DNA from: Siphonodentalium dalli
Lineage: Eukaryota > Mollusca > Scaphopoda > Gadilida > Siphonodentaliidae
DNA length: 64,000 nucleotides
Reading direction: 5' to 3'
Assembly: GCA_032622095.1 (NCBI GenBank)
Contig: CP136069.1
Coordinates: 204,460,690-204,524,689, forward strand
Shown: one piece after another, positions 36,001 through 51,000 of the stretch
Layout of the letters: each line of letters opens with the position of its first letter
Position numbering within the stretch: position 1 is the first letter of the stretch
Made by a program: the position numbers and the translations under genes
Notes under the pieces: generated by a model
Seen by the model: only the letters and a program-made list of their open reading frames with translations
The model's database searches: none
Told to the model about the DNA's origin: nothing

Positions 36001-39000
36001 ATAATTAATAGCTGTTTTTCTTTCAGGTTTTGATGGCACCAGTAACGTGTTGGCAGGGAAGCTTTACGGCATTCCAGTGCGAGGCACTCATGCGCACGCC
36101 TTTGTGACATCATTCTCTGATCTGGATGACATCACGCTCAGAGTATGTACATTATGAAACGTATTCGAAGTTCAGTTATGGATTAAATAAGGTGTATCTC
36201 TTCCAAGCCACAATTACAACAACAACATAATTTTTATAAAACTACAAATACCTTTTTAGCTCAACTTTACTTTGTAAAGTTTGAGCTATTGCTATTGCCA
36301 TGGCTTGGTATCCGGTCGTCCGTGTGTGCGTGCATGCGTATGTGTGTGAGACGTCAACAATTTCCTTTAGCATAGGCTACAGGTCGTACCTTTGGTCGGA
36401 TCATTATGAAATTTGTTATAGCTGTTGACATTGACATGTAGATGGGAACCAGTCATTTTGGGGTCATTTGGCAAAAAAACATGACTGCCAGCAGCCATCT
36501 TGGATTGTACTCTTTGCATGACTAAATCCTCTGGCATGGGCTACAGGTCATACTTTTAGTCAGATCATCATGACATTTGTCATGGATGTTAACATTGATA
36601 TGTAGATGGGAGCGAGTAATTTTGGGGTCATTCGTACATAAAACATGGCCGCTGGTAGCCATCTTGGATTTTACTTTATATATAACTAAATCCTTTGGCT
36701 TGGGCTACAGGTCGTACCTTTGGTCGGATCATCATGAAATTTGTAATGGCTGTTAACATTGAAATGTAGATGGGAACGAGTCAGTTTGGGGTCATTCGGC
36801 CATAAAATATGTCTGCTGGCAGTCATCTTGTATTTTACTCTTTGCATGGCTAAATCCTTTGGCATACCCTTCAGTCCACTTCCCTCATCCGATCATCACC
36901 AAACTTCATATTAATATTGATATTGATCTACTAGATTGAAGCTATCAAATGTTTTTGAATTTCATTGGAAAACATAGCCGCCAGTAACCATCTTGGACTT
37001 TACACATGAAATTATCCCCTTTGCAAGTTGAGCTACAGTGTCATTGACACTTTCATTCTGTGAATAAAACACAGACAAAACTGAAGATGTTAATATGGGA
37101 AGAGAATGCATTGGCACACTCATTTAATCTGATATAAAAATTACAGTGTGCTACTAGTATACCTACCCTACTGGACAAAACAAGTGTCCACCGGCTAACT
37201 ACAGTTGGGCCGCGGTGTACTTGCCGTTCGGCCATGGTGTAGTTGCCTCGGTGTACGTTCATTAAACTGAAAAAAGACGATACAAACCAGAAATCTAACC
37301 ACAGTGCACGTACTTGCTGTTCAACTGCATTGTACTTGCCGTTCGGCCGCGGTGCTCAACTGCAGTTACAAACTCTGACACTGCGGCCGAACGGCAAATA
37401 CACTGCGGTGCCAATGGACACTTGTTTTGTCCAGAAGGGTATATGACAGGGATTACCAATAATGTTCTAATGCCCCTGCCTATTCACAATTTGTATTGTT
37501 GTCTATAAATTGACACCTCTCCATTATAACATGTGATCCTAAATTACCTTCAGTGCCTTTCAATTGTTCTGGAGTTAAAAATATTAAATACCATTTTTAT
37601 GCCCCCATCCCAAAAGATGGGGAGTATACTGGATTACATGCGTCTGTCTGTCCGTTCGTCTGTCTGTCTCTGTCCATGTTTACATCTGACATTTACAGGC
37701 ATGTTGTCAACTTTAGGAAAAATTAATAGTTATGTGGCTAGTTTCCATTACTTGGCTAACCACGTAACAGCATTGAGATGAACCCTCAAAAATTATCTAT
37801 TGGTCCAATCATCATATTTAATTTTGTAGTCATTCAAAAGTTGGAAATAAAAAGTCCATAGATTTAGACATCCATGATCTGTCAATAGGAGGTGTTCGGA
37901 CAGTCTTGTGGCTAGTCACCCAATCATGGACCTGTCAGTTTCTCCTATTCAACTGTCCTAGTTGCTGTATACAAGTGTTTGAGTTTCAATCAGCTACTTA
38001 TGCTATAATTCATACATGTTCTGACTACAGGAATTTTATCACTATAAACTTTTTGAGAGTCACATAACTCAATAGCCACATATATCCCCAAATTAGAGAT
38101 GGGCGGTACTCGGTATTTACCGTGCGGTATCGGTATCAGCGTAATACCAATTTACTGTACCAAATCAAAACTAAAAATACTGAATTTTCGGTATTGAAAT
38201 TATCCATGTGTTGCCAACTTGTGTGTCTTCGTATTGAGTAAAGTTTCTCAGTAAACAGTTTTGATTCGGTACTTTAATTATACACATCCATCAGACCATC
38301 ACAAAGAACCCGACTGGTAAAAAGCATCCACTTGATAAGAACTCAGCCGACTGTGACCTGTTATCAGTTTGACAGGCCTTGTAAGCGAGCAAAAGGAATA
38401 CACACTCAGATGGCTGACCTAGTTACGGGCCTAACAATCAATGCAGTTGAATAGATACACACTACACAGTGTATCAAAGAAGCTGTGCTGTAACATATTG
38501 CTACATCATGATTGTAACGTCAATGCCACACTGACTGTCCTATGTAATACTCAGGCGGTGGCAGTCCGTATAGCACGTGGCTTTGGCAACTTCAAAGACA
38601 CCGACAATGCAAGCAGCATAAACAGAAATAAGGTCCGAATTCATTTATACAGTGAATCAGAATCTACTTTCTCTTTCTAAACATAGAACAGATCCATCAA
38701 TTGATTAAATTCTAAGATTTATTTCGCGTTGCGACTATTGATAGGGATTTGTGAATTGTGATCACTAATTACTACTCACAATTATATTCAATCGCGAAAA
38801 TGTGACGAAATTGACACGTACATGTATAGATATTGTATCCATGCAATGATGTAATCTCTTATTCTTTTCAAAAGCGGTGCGACGGCGTGCGTGTAAATCA
38901 TCAAAGAGATGTGTGAATATCACTTAATTGAATAATTGTGTTGGTCATTGTGTTGCCTCATTTAGCTGTTGTCACGAATGTATTAAATCCGTGGGCATAT

Positions 39001-42000
39001 ATACATGTACATTGTTAAGTTAAAACTTGAATTACCGCAATTTACCGGGAATTTCTGCTCTGGTTTTGTAATTTAATAGCAATACCGATTAGCATACCGA
39101 TACCGCGGTAAATCGACGGAAATTTACCGATACCGATACCGAGCTTGAAATTTCAATACCGCCCATCTCTACCCCAAATGTTGGTATGTCCATCCATCCG
39201 CTCATATATCTCAACCATGGGTGATCAGATCTCAATGGTTTGGCATCAGGAGGGCTTTCAAAAGAGTGTTCATTGACATTGTTCACATTTTATGTTCAAG
39301 AGTTATCCCTCTTTGTTTATCTGAAAATGTTGGATTTCTGTCTGTCAGCTCATATATCTCAACCATGGTTGATCGAATCTCAATGAAATTTGGTATGCAG
39401 GTTTGGAATCATTAGGGCTTTCAACAGAGGGTTCACTGACATTGTTCACATTTTCTGTTCAAAATTTACCCCTCTTTATTTATCTGAAAATGTGGATTTC
39501 CTTCATCGTTCGTTAGAATTGTCAAGTAATTTGGTCGTTCTTCACATTTTTTTCACAATTTGTTTTCCGACCTACCCATATTTCAATTTATTACATGATC
39601 CGACCCTTATTCCATTCAATAAACCCACTCTATAAATTGTGATATTAAATGTTCGTTTAATAACAGGAAATAGTGCAAGGTGACCTTTGACTTCCGGTTT
39701 GTCGTATGTTTACATTCCGTACGCTATGTCTCAAAATACTATGGCTTCCAATATTTTTCCAACAAGCTATAATGAATGAAGAGATTGAAAAGTTTGTCAT
39801 TAAATATACACCATTAAATACCCAAAGAGTCTGTCTTTTATCTGGGACTATTTCTTTACGCGGGCAAACATCTCATAGTTATGTGAAACGTCATCGCATG
39901 CCTTATAGAAGCCGATTTTAGTTTTGTCGAGGTTTTGGATCATGTAATAAATAGAATCTACAACCTATCCCCAGTTTATAGCGGAATTTACAAAACGAGT
40001 CCAGTAAATTAGGTCTGGACATCTCCAAAGTAAATATATTTACTTTTTATTGTAGAAACTGAAGCATAAAACTAGCTCAGAAGAGTTCGACTTCGTTGAA
40101 CTTTGTTTGAAATGGCAGGACAGATTAGCTCCAGCAGTAAGTAAGTACTATGTCTAACACAAGTCTGCAAATAGTTTGTCTGTCATTCACAGAATAAGGT
40201 CCCCAGAGGGTGAATTTAGCGATGCTATCCTGCACAGTGGGCTAGCATCACCAAATTCACCCTCTGGTGACCTCATTCTGCTTAGGCCTCATCTTTTGTG
40301 TAGTATCTATAGTCTCAAATTAACATTGTTTTTAGTTACTTTTTCCCTTCTATTCATTTTCTATATCCCCTAATTTGCAGAAGATGACTAATCGAGGTGA
40401 CTAATGGGTGAACATCACCATCTTCAACCGGGGAACTTCAATCTGATCCTAGGTCTCTCATAGCAGTTGATGCCTAAGCAGAATAAGGTTCCCAGAGGGT
40501 GAATTTGGTGATGGTAGACTGCCTTACATCATTAAATTCACACTCGGGGGACGTCATTATAATACGGTGCCTTGATATAATACGGTTTAATAACAATCTG
40601 TGACATATAATATGATTAAATCCCATAATTCATCAGCATTTGGAACGTCTCTGTCTCAGAAGGTGGCCATAAATTCCCCTGTTTCACTCCCAGAATGCAA
40701 CAGAATTCAAAGTAAGTTATAGAGTTATTCCCCTTCCATTGGAAAAATATTCTTTGCAGTACAGTCCAGATGAAACTTTAGCAAAGAAAACACATCGGTA
40801 CCTCAACAAAAACAACATGTTCACAGTTTATTACACTGGATAAGTTGATAATACAATGTTTTGGAGCTTCCTCTTTCAAATGGTATATAATATGGTATAT
40901 ATTTTATATAATGTGATCTGGGGGTTCGAAAATTAAGTTGGCCTTTATTCTATCTCGCCAATCTCAGGAAATTAAAATATTTAACAATGAGATCGTAGAA
41001 AATTCGGACATTTATTATATTTATATTTACAGCATTCCTTAAAGACCAGATCAGGCAAGGAGAGCTTGCGGCATTCATATCATATGCTCTTGCTTTCCCC
41101 GACGGATTCCTCGCTCTTATTGATACCTATGATGTCATCAAGTGAGTATTTTAACCCCTTGTTATTACTCCGATGCCTTCAATTTACTGAAGTTTATATG
41201 GAGGTCCAAGTAGCTACAAAGATCTAGTAACTTTGTAACCCTGTGGTGACTCCAGTAGCGATCTTTAATGTGCACATACCGAGGCGTGTACACAGGTCAG
41301 CCATTAATGTCCACACCCGATCGGACAGCGTATGGCACCCATGACAACATACCTGGAAAAATGTTGTAATGGGGGTTAGTTGGCATTTTGCATTCGGATC
41401 TTTATTCAATGATCTCGAATAAGACTTTTCGGTCTGACAAACTTGGTATATGACCGAGTTCTGATTTTTGTCAGAATACCCTGACCAGGTTTCTATCCCC
41501 GATCCGCTAGCATGAGAGACTAGTACGCCACCTCTCAGCCACCGACTTCACTAAAGTGAAATGAATGTTAATACCCCGACCAGGCTTCGATCCCCGATCG
41601 GCCAGCATGAGAGTTTAGTACACCACCTCTCAGTCACCGACTTCTCTAATGAGAGACTAGTATGCCACCTCTCAGCCACCGACTTCTCTATGAGAGACTA
41701 GTACGCCACCTCTCAGCCACCGACTTCTCTAATGAGAGACTAGTACGCCACCTCTCAGCCACCGACTTCTCTACGAGAGACTAGTACGCTACCTCTCAGC
41801 CACCGACTTCTCTAGCACGAGAGACTAGTATGCCACCTCTCAGCCACAGACTTCTCTACGAGAGACTAGTACGCCACCTCTCAGCCACCGACTTCTCTAA
41901 CGAGAGACTAGTACGCTACCTCTCAGCCACCAACTTCTCCAGCACGAGAGACTAGTATGCCACCTCTCAGCCACCGACTTCTCTACGAGAGACTAGTACG

Positions 42001-45000
42001 CCACCTCTCAGCCACAGACTTCTCTAAAGTGAAATGAATCGCTCATTCAGTTATAAACATATACAAAGGAATTGTCTATTATTCTTTTGGAGGTGTGTTT
42101 AGGAGGATTGACAAAAAGATATTAAAGACCCATTTAATTTTCGAGACATCAATTATTTTTTCTATAGTGCCTTGATATATGGTTTTAATAACAATCTATG
42201 TCATAAAATATTATTGAAATACTATAATTCATCATCAATTGAACATCTTTGTCTCGTGGATGCCCATAGAGAAATAGAAAACAGCGGAAATCATAGAAAG
42301 GTTTCCCTTGTTATGGCTCCCAGAATGCAACAGAATTCAAACTAAAAATGTATTTTCAGTGGAAGGGGAATAATCTAAAAGTTAAGATATAGAGTTATTC
42401 CCCTTCCATTGAAAATAATACACTTTGCACTACAAAACAGATGAAACTTAAGCACAAAAACATGTCGGTAACTCAACAACACAACATGTTCACAGTTTAT
42501 TACACCGGATAAGTTGATACAGTCAATTTCAGTCAATTTCAGCATATCGTTTAAATGCATATTTCGGCTATTTGCATAAAATATGCATGCACCAAACCAT
42601 TTTCTCATAAAAGACTATTTTTTAATCGTTTATTTGCATAAGGGTCAGACTCTATTCCGTTTTTATGGATACAAAAATTGCCAAAAATGTTGATGAGAAG
42701 GGGTAAAAAGTCACCCATGGTGCCGAAATTATAGCAATTTGTAAAAATATTTACTTTGAAAAACGTATTTTATGGGAAAACTTAATACAAAGTTGGTAAC
42801 AATGACCATCGCGAGAACAATGGCAGTTTTCAGTTTTATTACACATGTGCTTTTCTATCTCTTCTAACATACTTCTGTCCACAGACATTTTCTGTATGTT
42901 TACATATTTCCTTGCGAATTGCATGATTTCTCAAAAATTTGTATATTTAATTGTTTGTTTGAGTTGTGTCTGCTTCATAAAAAAAATGTTTGTAAACACA
43001 TGCAGTTCCAATTGCAATTCCGATAAGTGAAAGGAAGGAAGTTTCCGGGAATTCCATCAAAGAAGTGTCAAGACGCCGACTAAACACATGGCGTTTGTAA
43101 TCACCGGCGCAATTGATTCCTCGAATTTATGTCATTCAGATAACCCCATTGAAAGATAAAATAATATTTCCAGGAATTCTATCAGATTAAGAGAATCTGT
43201 TGAATTGTGTCAGCTTCATTATTCCAGTTTCCCCAGTCAGTTTGTGTTGAAACCGAAAGTGAAACTAAGAAAATAGTTCAAGTTTGTAAACACCTGCGCA
43301 GTTATTCCAGTTTCCCCAGTCAGTTTGTGTTGAAACCGAAAGTGAAACTAAGAAAATAGTTAAGAAATAAATCATCAAATTATTGTCTTATAATTAGCAA
43401 CACAAAGTGATTTATTTTGTCTAAATTTAAATAACCCATATTTAACAGGTCTTCAATATTTATTCATGCTCCAACTTCTTAGAAATTGCCGGCTTCTGGG
43501 AAACAAAACAGCTTCTGTGGCGATGACAAAAGATTAATCAAGTCGCCACAAATATGCATGGATTGAGGTGTGAATTTGACCTAATTCCATTAACTGCAGC
43601 CACAGCACAAAATGAAATCATAGCAATGTCAATGAGGTCACTATTAAAAGAAATGTTCCAGACAGGAGCACGTGCTATCAAAACAATAACCTTTGTTGAA
43701 CTGGCATGTTGCTTGGGGTCATTTGTGAGCATACAAATTAAAGAAGGTGTCTTACACTGTTGGGCTTCACTGTTTAATTAAAACTATATTGGGGCTCAAT
43801 TCAGCAAACATTTACGTTTGACACTGGCTACTCAATTGTTTTGGTGTGAATATGCACTGATTAATTATCAGATCATTATTTTATTTCATTTTTGAAGACA
43901 CTTTGTTCCCCAAAATGAATGTTGCATTTAATGAATAGAGTTATGCCTCTTCCCATAGTTCAATATAGATTCGTAAATTGCGCTCACAAATATGCATGAT
44001 ATATTGGGAAATCAATTTGATTTTTGTTAGTTTTCCTAGTTGGCTACATGGTTAGAAGGTTGTGTCCGGTTGGTGATAACAAATGTTTGTTTTTTGTATT
44101 AGATTACGTTTTGATGGCATGCATTTCTTATAGGTATTGTGTTGAATAAATTATGCATGTGTGCAGTATTTAGAATAGGGGGAAACTGAAAACAGTTTTA
44201 TTCTTCAACATTACTGCATTTTAGATGATGATATAATATCAGACACAATTTAATATAGATTAGGCTCTTCATATACCTATTTATTTTGAAACGAACAAAA
44301 TTACCGAAAATAAACGGCAACTACCTTACATAGGATTATCCCCCTTCTCATAACGTGAAACAAACGAAAATAGTATTTTTATCGGGAAACATTGGCGTTT
44401 TTCTTACCAGTTCTTGGTGGCTATTAACTGATATTTGGTGGGTAGTTAATGATTATTTGTTTAATATTACATGTGTGTAATGCATTTCTAACTGATTGAT
44501 TGGATATATTCTAAATATAAACATGTATATAGTGAGTTTATTATCAATGGGGGTTCCGACAAGAACATCGTTTTATTCTTGAACATTTTACAATCGTAGA
44601 TGATAATATAATATGGAATAACATTAAATTAATATAGATGAAGCTCTTTAGATATTTATTTTTTTAAACAAACTAAATTGATGATGAAATTGAATGAACA
44701 AAACATAAACAATTCACTGTATTTCTAGACTGATGCTGGTGATAGAAAAAACGGCTTGTGCTTTTTTTTTTTTGTGATATCGGCTTTATGCATATTCGGT
44801 TAACTGCATAAGAAAAGCCATACACCGACGCTATGCAATAAAGCGAAATTGACTGCAATACAATGTTTTGGAGCTTCCTCTTTCAAATGGTATATAATAT
44901 GGCATATATTTTATGAGATCTGGGGGTTGCAAAATTAAGTGGGCCTTTAATTACAGAACTGGAATTCCTATCTTTAGCATTGGCGCTGTCTAAGCTTGTA

Positions 45001-48000
45001 TACATCCAGAGAGGAGTGAGGATAGACAGCGGTGATCTTGTATCACTCCTTCAATTACGATTTCATATATCCATTTAATTACAGAACTGGTATTCCTAAC
45101 TTTTGTTGTGTAGCATTGGCACTGTCTGAGCTTGGATACACGCCAAAGGGAGTGAGGATAGACAGTGGTGATCTTGCATATCTCAGTTTACTCGTCCGCG
45201 AAATATTCGTCAAAGTATCAGATCAGTAAGTATTATATTTTGGGGATAACATGGCGAATGTTCTGTGGAAAATTTAGTATATGGATGATGGCAGAGCCGG
45301 TCACTGTTAAGGGGTATTTTCCACAGTATATTCGCCCTGTACCTTTCCGAAATCACTAAACACCAAACTGTTATTCCCATTCTAATTCTCTTCATATTTA
45401 AAACATATCATTCACATGAAATTGGAAACAATATCATTTTAAGATTGTGTACCTCTTCCTAACAAGTTTTATATAGTTTCCAGGGTATTATATAATAAAA
45501 GGGCACCGAAAGAAGATGGTTTTCTTAGAAGGTTGGATTTTTCGAAACAAAGAAAACCGAATCATTCAAAAATTTAAAATTAGAATGGTAAAAAGTTTAC
45601 TTAGTTAAGAAAGGGGAATAACTCGGTGAAAAAATGATTTTTTTCTGTTGTCCAATACATTTTGCATATTAGCAATATTAGGTAACAATTATTGAATATC
45701 CTATTTTCAATTCTCTCCATTCAAAACTGTGAAATAGTAACTTTAATGCTGCACCAGTGCAGCTCCCGTCATGATAGGGTTAAGGTGGTCATGTGATGTG
45801 AAAAATGTTCCACTCACATATATATCTGTTCCTCGTATTTTTGTTTTCAGATTCAAGAAAGAATGGTTTTCCAAACTCTGGATAGTCGCTAGTAATGACA
45901 TCAATGAAGATACAATCCACTCTCTCAATCAACAGGTCAGTCTCGCTCATTTCAATCAGTTATCAAGCAAATAGTGTGTCTGTCGTTTGCAGAATGAGGT
46001 CCCAGAGGTTGAATTTAGTGACGCTATCCTGTAAGGCGAGCTAGCATCACCAAAATTACCCTCTGGGAACCTCAATATGCTTAGGCATCAACTGCTGTGT
46101 GAGACCTAAGATAAGATTGAAGTTCTCCTGTTGAAGTTGGTGATGTTCACCCATTGGTCACCTTGATCATGCATTTTATCTTCTGCAAATTAGGGGATAT
46201 AGAAAGGGAAAAAGTAACTAAAAACAATGTTAATTTGGGACTATAGATACTTCCTGCCTAAGCACAATGAGGTCCCCAGAGGGTGAATTTGGTGATGCTA
46301 TCCCTCTGGGGACCTCATTCTGCAAATGACAAACACAATTCACAGACTTGTACCTACTCCGATAAGTGAAATAACTCATGAATGTATAATATGTAACCCA
46401 CAGGGAGCCTCATACAGAGGGAAGCATCCACTACATAGTGTGGTCTGCTCCAGTCTGTGTGGGGCTCTCTATGGGTTAGACACACTATATCTAGACTTGG
46501 TCAGTAATGTAAGACATCCATCTAAAACCTCACTGATAAAGTTTAATGTTTAACCCGCAGGGAGCCTCACACATATGGAAGCATGCATTACAGAGTGTCG
46601 TCTGCTCCAGTCTGTGTGGGGCTCTCTGTGGGTTAGACACACTATTCGCAGGCTTGAAAGTTGATTTCAATCAGTTTTAGAGATGTAGCATCGCCTCCCA
46701 AACATCACTTACAACAACTCAAATTTGTTACCAGCTACTTTTACATGTATCAGGGTAGGGGGTAATTGTAATCAGTAATCGTAATGTTAATTTGATACTA
46801 TAGATACTTCCCAATAACGAGAATAACATCATCACTGCAGAAATACTTAAACCCAGATTTTATTCTAGTAATCAAGTGGTTACTGATGACTGATCAACAT
46901 CCTGCATCGGCGAATGTCTGAGCATTTTGTTGTAATATCAAGCGTAAACTGGTATCAGTTTCCGATGTGACCATTTCACCACATCAACATCCCGACGCTG
47001 TGCTGGAAAGCATCACTAAATTCACCCTCTGGGGACCTCATTCTGGAAATGACAGACACACTAAACTCAGACTTGGTTGTCAATCATAACGTGTTTTATT
47101 CAATATTTGTTCACCGACCAGCGATATATATCGATGCTAGTGAACCGACCAGCGATGCTAGTGACACCGACCAGCGATGCTAGTGAAAATGAAAAATAAC
47201 GTTAGCAGTTCTCAACCAATCAGACTGCATGAATTAGCGACAAATATTTAACTATTGAATTACAATTAATAACATTCTTTCTAGCATCTGGGAACATCTG
47301 AGGTCAGTGTGCATGCTTTGCTGCGCGTTCATAAATTGCTTCATGCTACTGATAGTGACTGATAGACGAAATTTGTTATAACCAGAATATTTTTCAAATT
47401 CCTGGCAGGGGTGGGGGGGGGGGGGGGGGGAGGGGGGGGGTCGAAAAAAACATTCAGGCATATAAGCTGATTTTTTTCCTTTCGACCCTTGTTCGGACCC
47501 ACCCACCCTTGCGTCCAAATTTTTTCCATTTTCGGCAGTTTTTTCCGACACCCATCCCCCTTTTAACACTAAAACAGAGATTTGCGAGTGGAAATTCACT
47601 GTAAACAGCTGTATATGAATTTCTGTGCATACTATTTGTCATGGATGTTAACATTGACATGTATATAGGAACGAGTTATTTTGGGGTCATTCGGCCAAAA
47701 AAAAACATGGCTGCCAGCGGTCATCTTGGATTTCAAAATTTGCAACAAAATACAACACGATAACTGCCTGCAGTCAGTGTAGTAGTTAGAATTACATTAT
47801 TTCTCTTATTCTAAGGTGTTTTAAGCCAAACTCATTGCAAAAAACAGTCAAAAAACTTGCAGGAAAAATTTGTTTGAGTTGCGGAAAAAATTGTTTGTTG
47901 GTCCCCGGTGGGAAATTTGTATACTTCCGTATATAGCATTGTTAAGGATTGTCGTTTTACATAGATTGTGCTTCACCACTTCACCACTCCCTATTCCTTT

Positions 48001-51000
48001 GCCTCTCTTCCTATCTCTTGCTTTGATGCCTACTTTGTTGTTTTGATATTCGTGAGGTACATCTCTGCTAAATTATAGACATTCTATCTCAATGTATCAG
48101 AATGGAGACAAAACAGTTGAGTGCACAAATATTAACACTCTTTCTCTTGATGACAATCATTTACAGTAATGCCCTAATTAATCAACTCCTTAACCACAGC
48201 AGAATTATGGGTAATTTTTCAGGACTAAATCCGACTAAATCCTGAAAAGTTACCCATAATTCTGCTGTGGTTAAGGAGTCGATTACTTAGAGCATTACTG
48301 TAGCTGATTATTTCATTTCCACATAAAAAAATATAATTTACACGTAAATGTGGCTGAACATGGCTATATAATGACCTTGTTGACAGATTGTAGTAAATGT
48401 GGCTGAACATGGCTATATAATGACCTTGTTGACAGATTGTAGTAAATGTGGCTGAACATGGCTATATAATGACCTTGTTGACAGATTGTAGTTCTTCTAT
48501 TGTGTACTCGTCATGATATGACTTTGTTGCTAAAAGGATGTTAACCCATATAGAGCCCCACATAGACTGGAGCAGACGACACTCTGCAGTGCATGCTTCC
48601 ATCTGTGTGAGGCTCCCTGTGGGATAAATCTCTTAATTAACCCTTTACCCAACAAACCGGCCAAAAACGGCCAAATAAAGCTGCAATAGCCTAAATTATC
48701 TTGGGTCTGTCTCAATAAAACCATACAAATATGGATATCATTGGAACCGGCTCATTGACCACATTGTGATGGTTACAGTTATGCCCTGTGCCAATGCATT
48801 CTCTTATATATGCGAGTCGGCCATAGGTCGCCTCGCATATATAAGAGAATGCATTGGCACATTCTATGGTCGACTCGCATATATAAGAGAATGCATTGGC
48901 ACAGGGCCCTTCTGTTGGGTAAAGGGTTAAACCCCAATCAATCAATCAATCTTATAGTGTAAACTCAATGATTTTCCTTATCATGTACAAACTGGGATAC
49001 CCGGCGTTGCTTGGGTAAAAAAGATTAGAAACAACTTGAAGTATTTTAACATATATTTACTTAATATTAAAGAGTTCCATGAAAGAATAATTGTTAGTGC
49101 CCCTTTAAGACATCTGAGATCAATGGTGCATATCTATTATCTACTAACACTCCCTGAATCAAATTACCCATCTGTACAAATATTCAGCCCATAGTCTTAA
49201 ACCGTTTAGTCGCCAAGACAGATTAATAAATTAAATTAATTTGTAGTGCTTCTTTAAGACGTCTGATGTCAACAGGGCCTGTCTAATCACTTTCAGGGTC
49301 AAAATACCACTGTGTACCAACTTTCAGCCCCAGGGTTCAACAGGTATGGTAACCGTCGTTGCTCGATTAAATGAAGAGCAAATTATTAAGTCATGATGGC
49401 ACAATATGTGGGTGGTTTATTATGACATATTTACCTCATGGGTGTGTCTGTAACGTTAATATACTTAGAGTGTTTCAGTTAGAGCAATACATATCACCTG
49501 TTAACGTATTACTACCAGGAGTAACCGGTTTAGTCTAAAATTTAGAAAATCTAACCTTGTGGGTGGATACCACTAACCACATCCACTCGTCAAAATTTTT
49601 AAATCTCAAATCGCATTTTTTTCCCAATTTTGTTCCCTTTACGAGTTTTGGTGGAATTTACCAAAGCGCCTCAACCCAATTGACGCGCACTCTCTGTTTG
49701 GCAGGTTACTATTATAGTAGAGCGGTCAAACTTTGGTGGCATATCTAGGGTAGAGCAATGTACATGCTCCTGCATTAACCTCGCTCCTACATTAGCCCGT
49801 TTGGATTTGGCAGGAAAAATATGTGAATTTCCCCTTTCCGGTCCCAATCACTCTTCCCATTTAGAAAATGCAATAAAACACAGCCATGGGTTATCGGATC
49901 TGAATGAAATTTGGTATGGAGGTTTGCCATCACAAAATGGTCACAAGCTCCATGGAATTTTCCCAAGATTTATATTAAAGATTGCCTAGGATGCCATAAT
50001 CTAATTGAGTGCCGTGTTTGTGAAGTTGTTACCCTCTTTGTATACCTCGCTTCTCTAATAGGAGAGCACAATGATTTTTTTAAATTAATATTCCTAGCTG
50101 AGTGTCTGGTTGTTAATTTTTTAGTACTAACATACTGTATTAATATTAGATAAACAAGATTGCGCCGCAGGTGCTGGTGTACCCCGCATTAACCAATGGC
50201 AGAGATATATGTCCAAATTCTTATCATTTTGTCTACCCGAATTGACTCGGTCAAGCTTGGCTTAGCCATTCTACACTCAGGTTTACCCCCCCCCCCCTAT
50301 TCTATTGTCAAGTTCAAATTTGTTTAACTTTAGTTATAGTTATAATGGTTTAACTTTAGTTATAGTTATAATGGTTTTGATTTCAGGGCCACGCTATCGA
50401 TTGCTATGGCATCGGTACACATCTGGTCACATGTCAGAAGCAGCCAGCCCTAGGCTGTGTTTTCAAGGTAAGATGTTATGATAACAGTCGGAAATTCAAT
50501 TTATTACATCATTCATTAAGGATGCATAATCCGAATAAACGCTCCCAAATTACTATTTATTTGGCTTCGGGGGTAAAAATATTTGATTTGAGTCGAGTGA
50601 TCAGATATTGATTTTTTAAATCCATTATTTTTCAAACATTACTTTTGGCGGCCTGGCAAAAAGTCGATGAGAAGATGGTCTCGGACCAAATTTCAGATGT
50701 AGATGGATAACTCTAAAATCAAGTGGCTTTTTTATTTGACAATCTGGCCAAATTTCGTTGAACAAAATGTTGATAAATAACAGTTCTTGAACAATGTTAT
50801 ACTATAGTTGACTGTGGTTAGCATTATTTTTGGGCAATTATCAATTCTAATAACTGAAGCGGCATTTAAAATTTTGTTGTTGTTGTTGGAATCTGTTGAT
50901 ATGGGGACCATTGAATCTGATTGAGTAGCTTTAAACCCATTATATAATACCTGGTAATTTCAGCTTGTCGTCTATTTACATTCCATTCTAAATTGAGGTC

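Noticed and set aside
47252-47599. Proline-rich minus-strand frames
   Set aside because: Produced by the G-run at 47408-47440.
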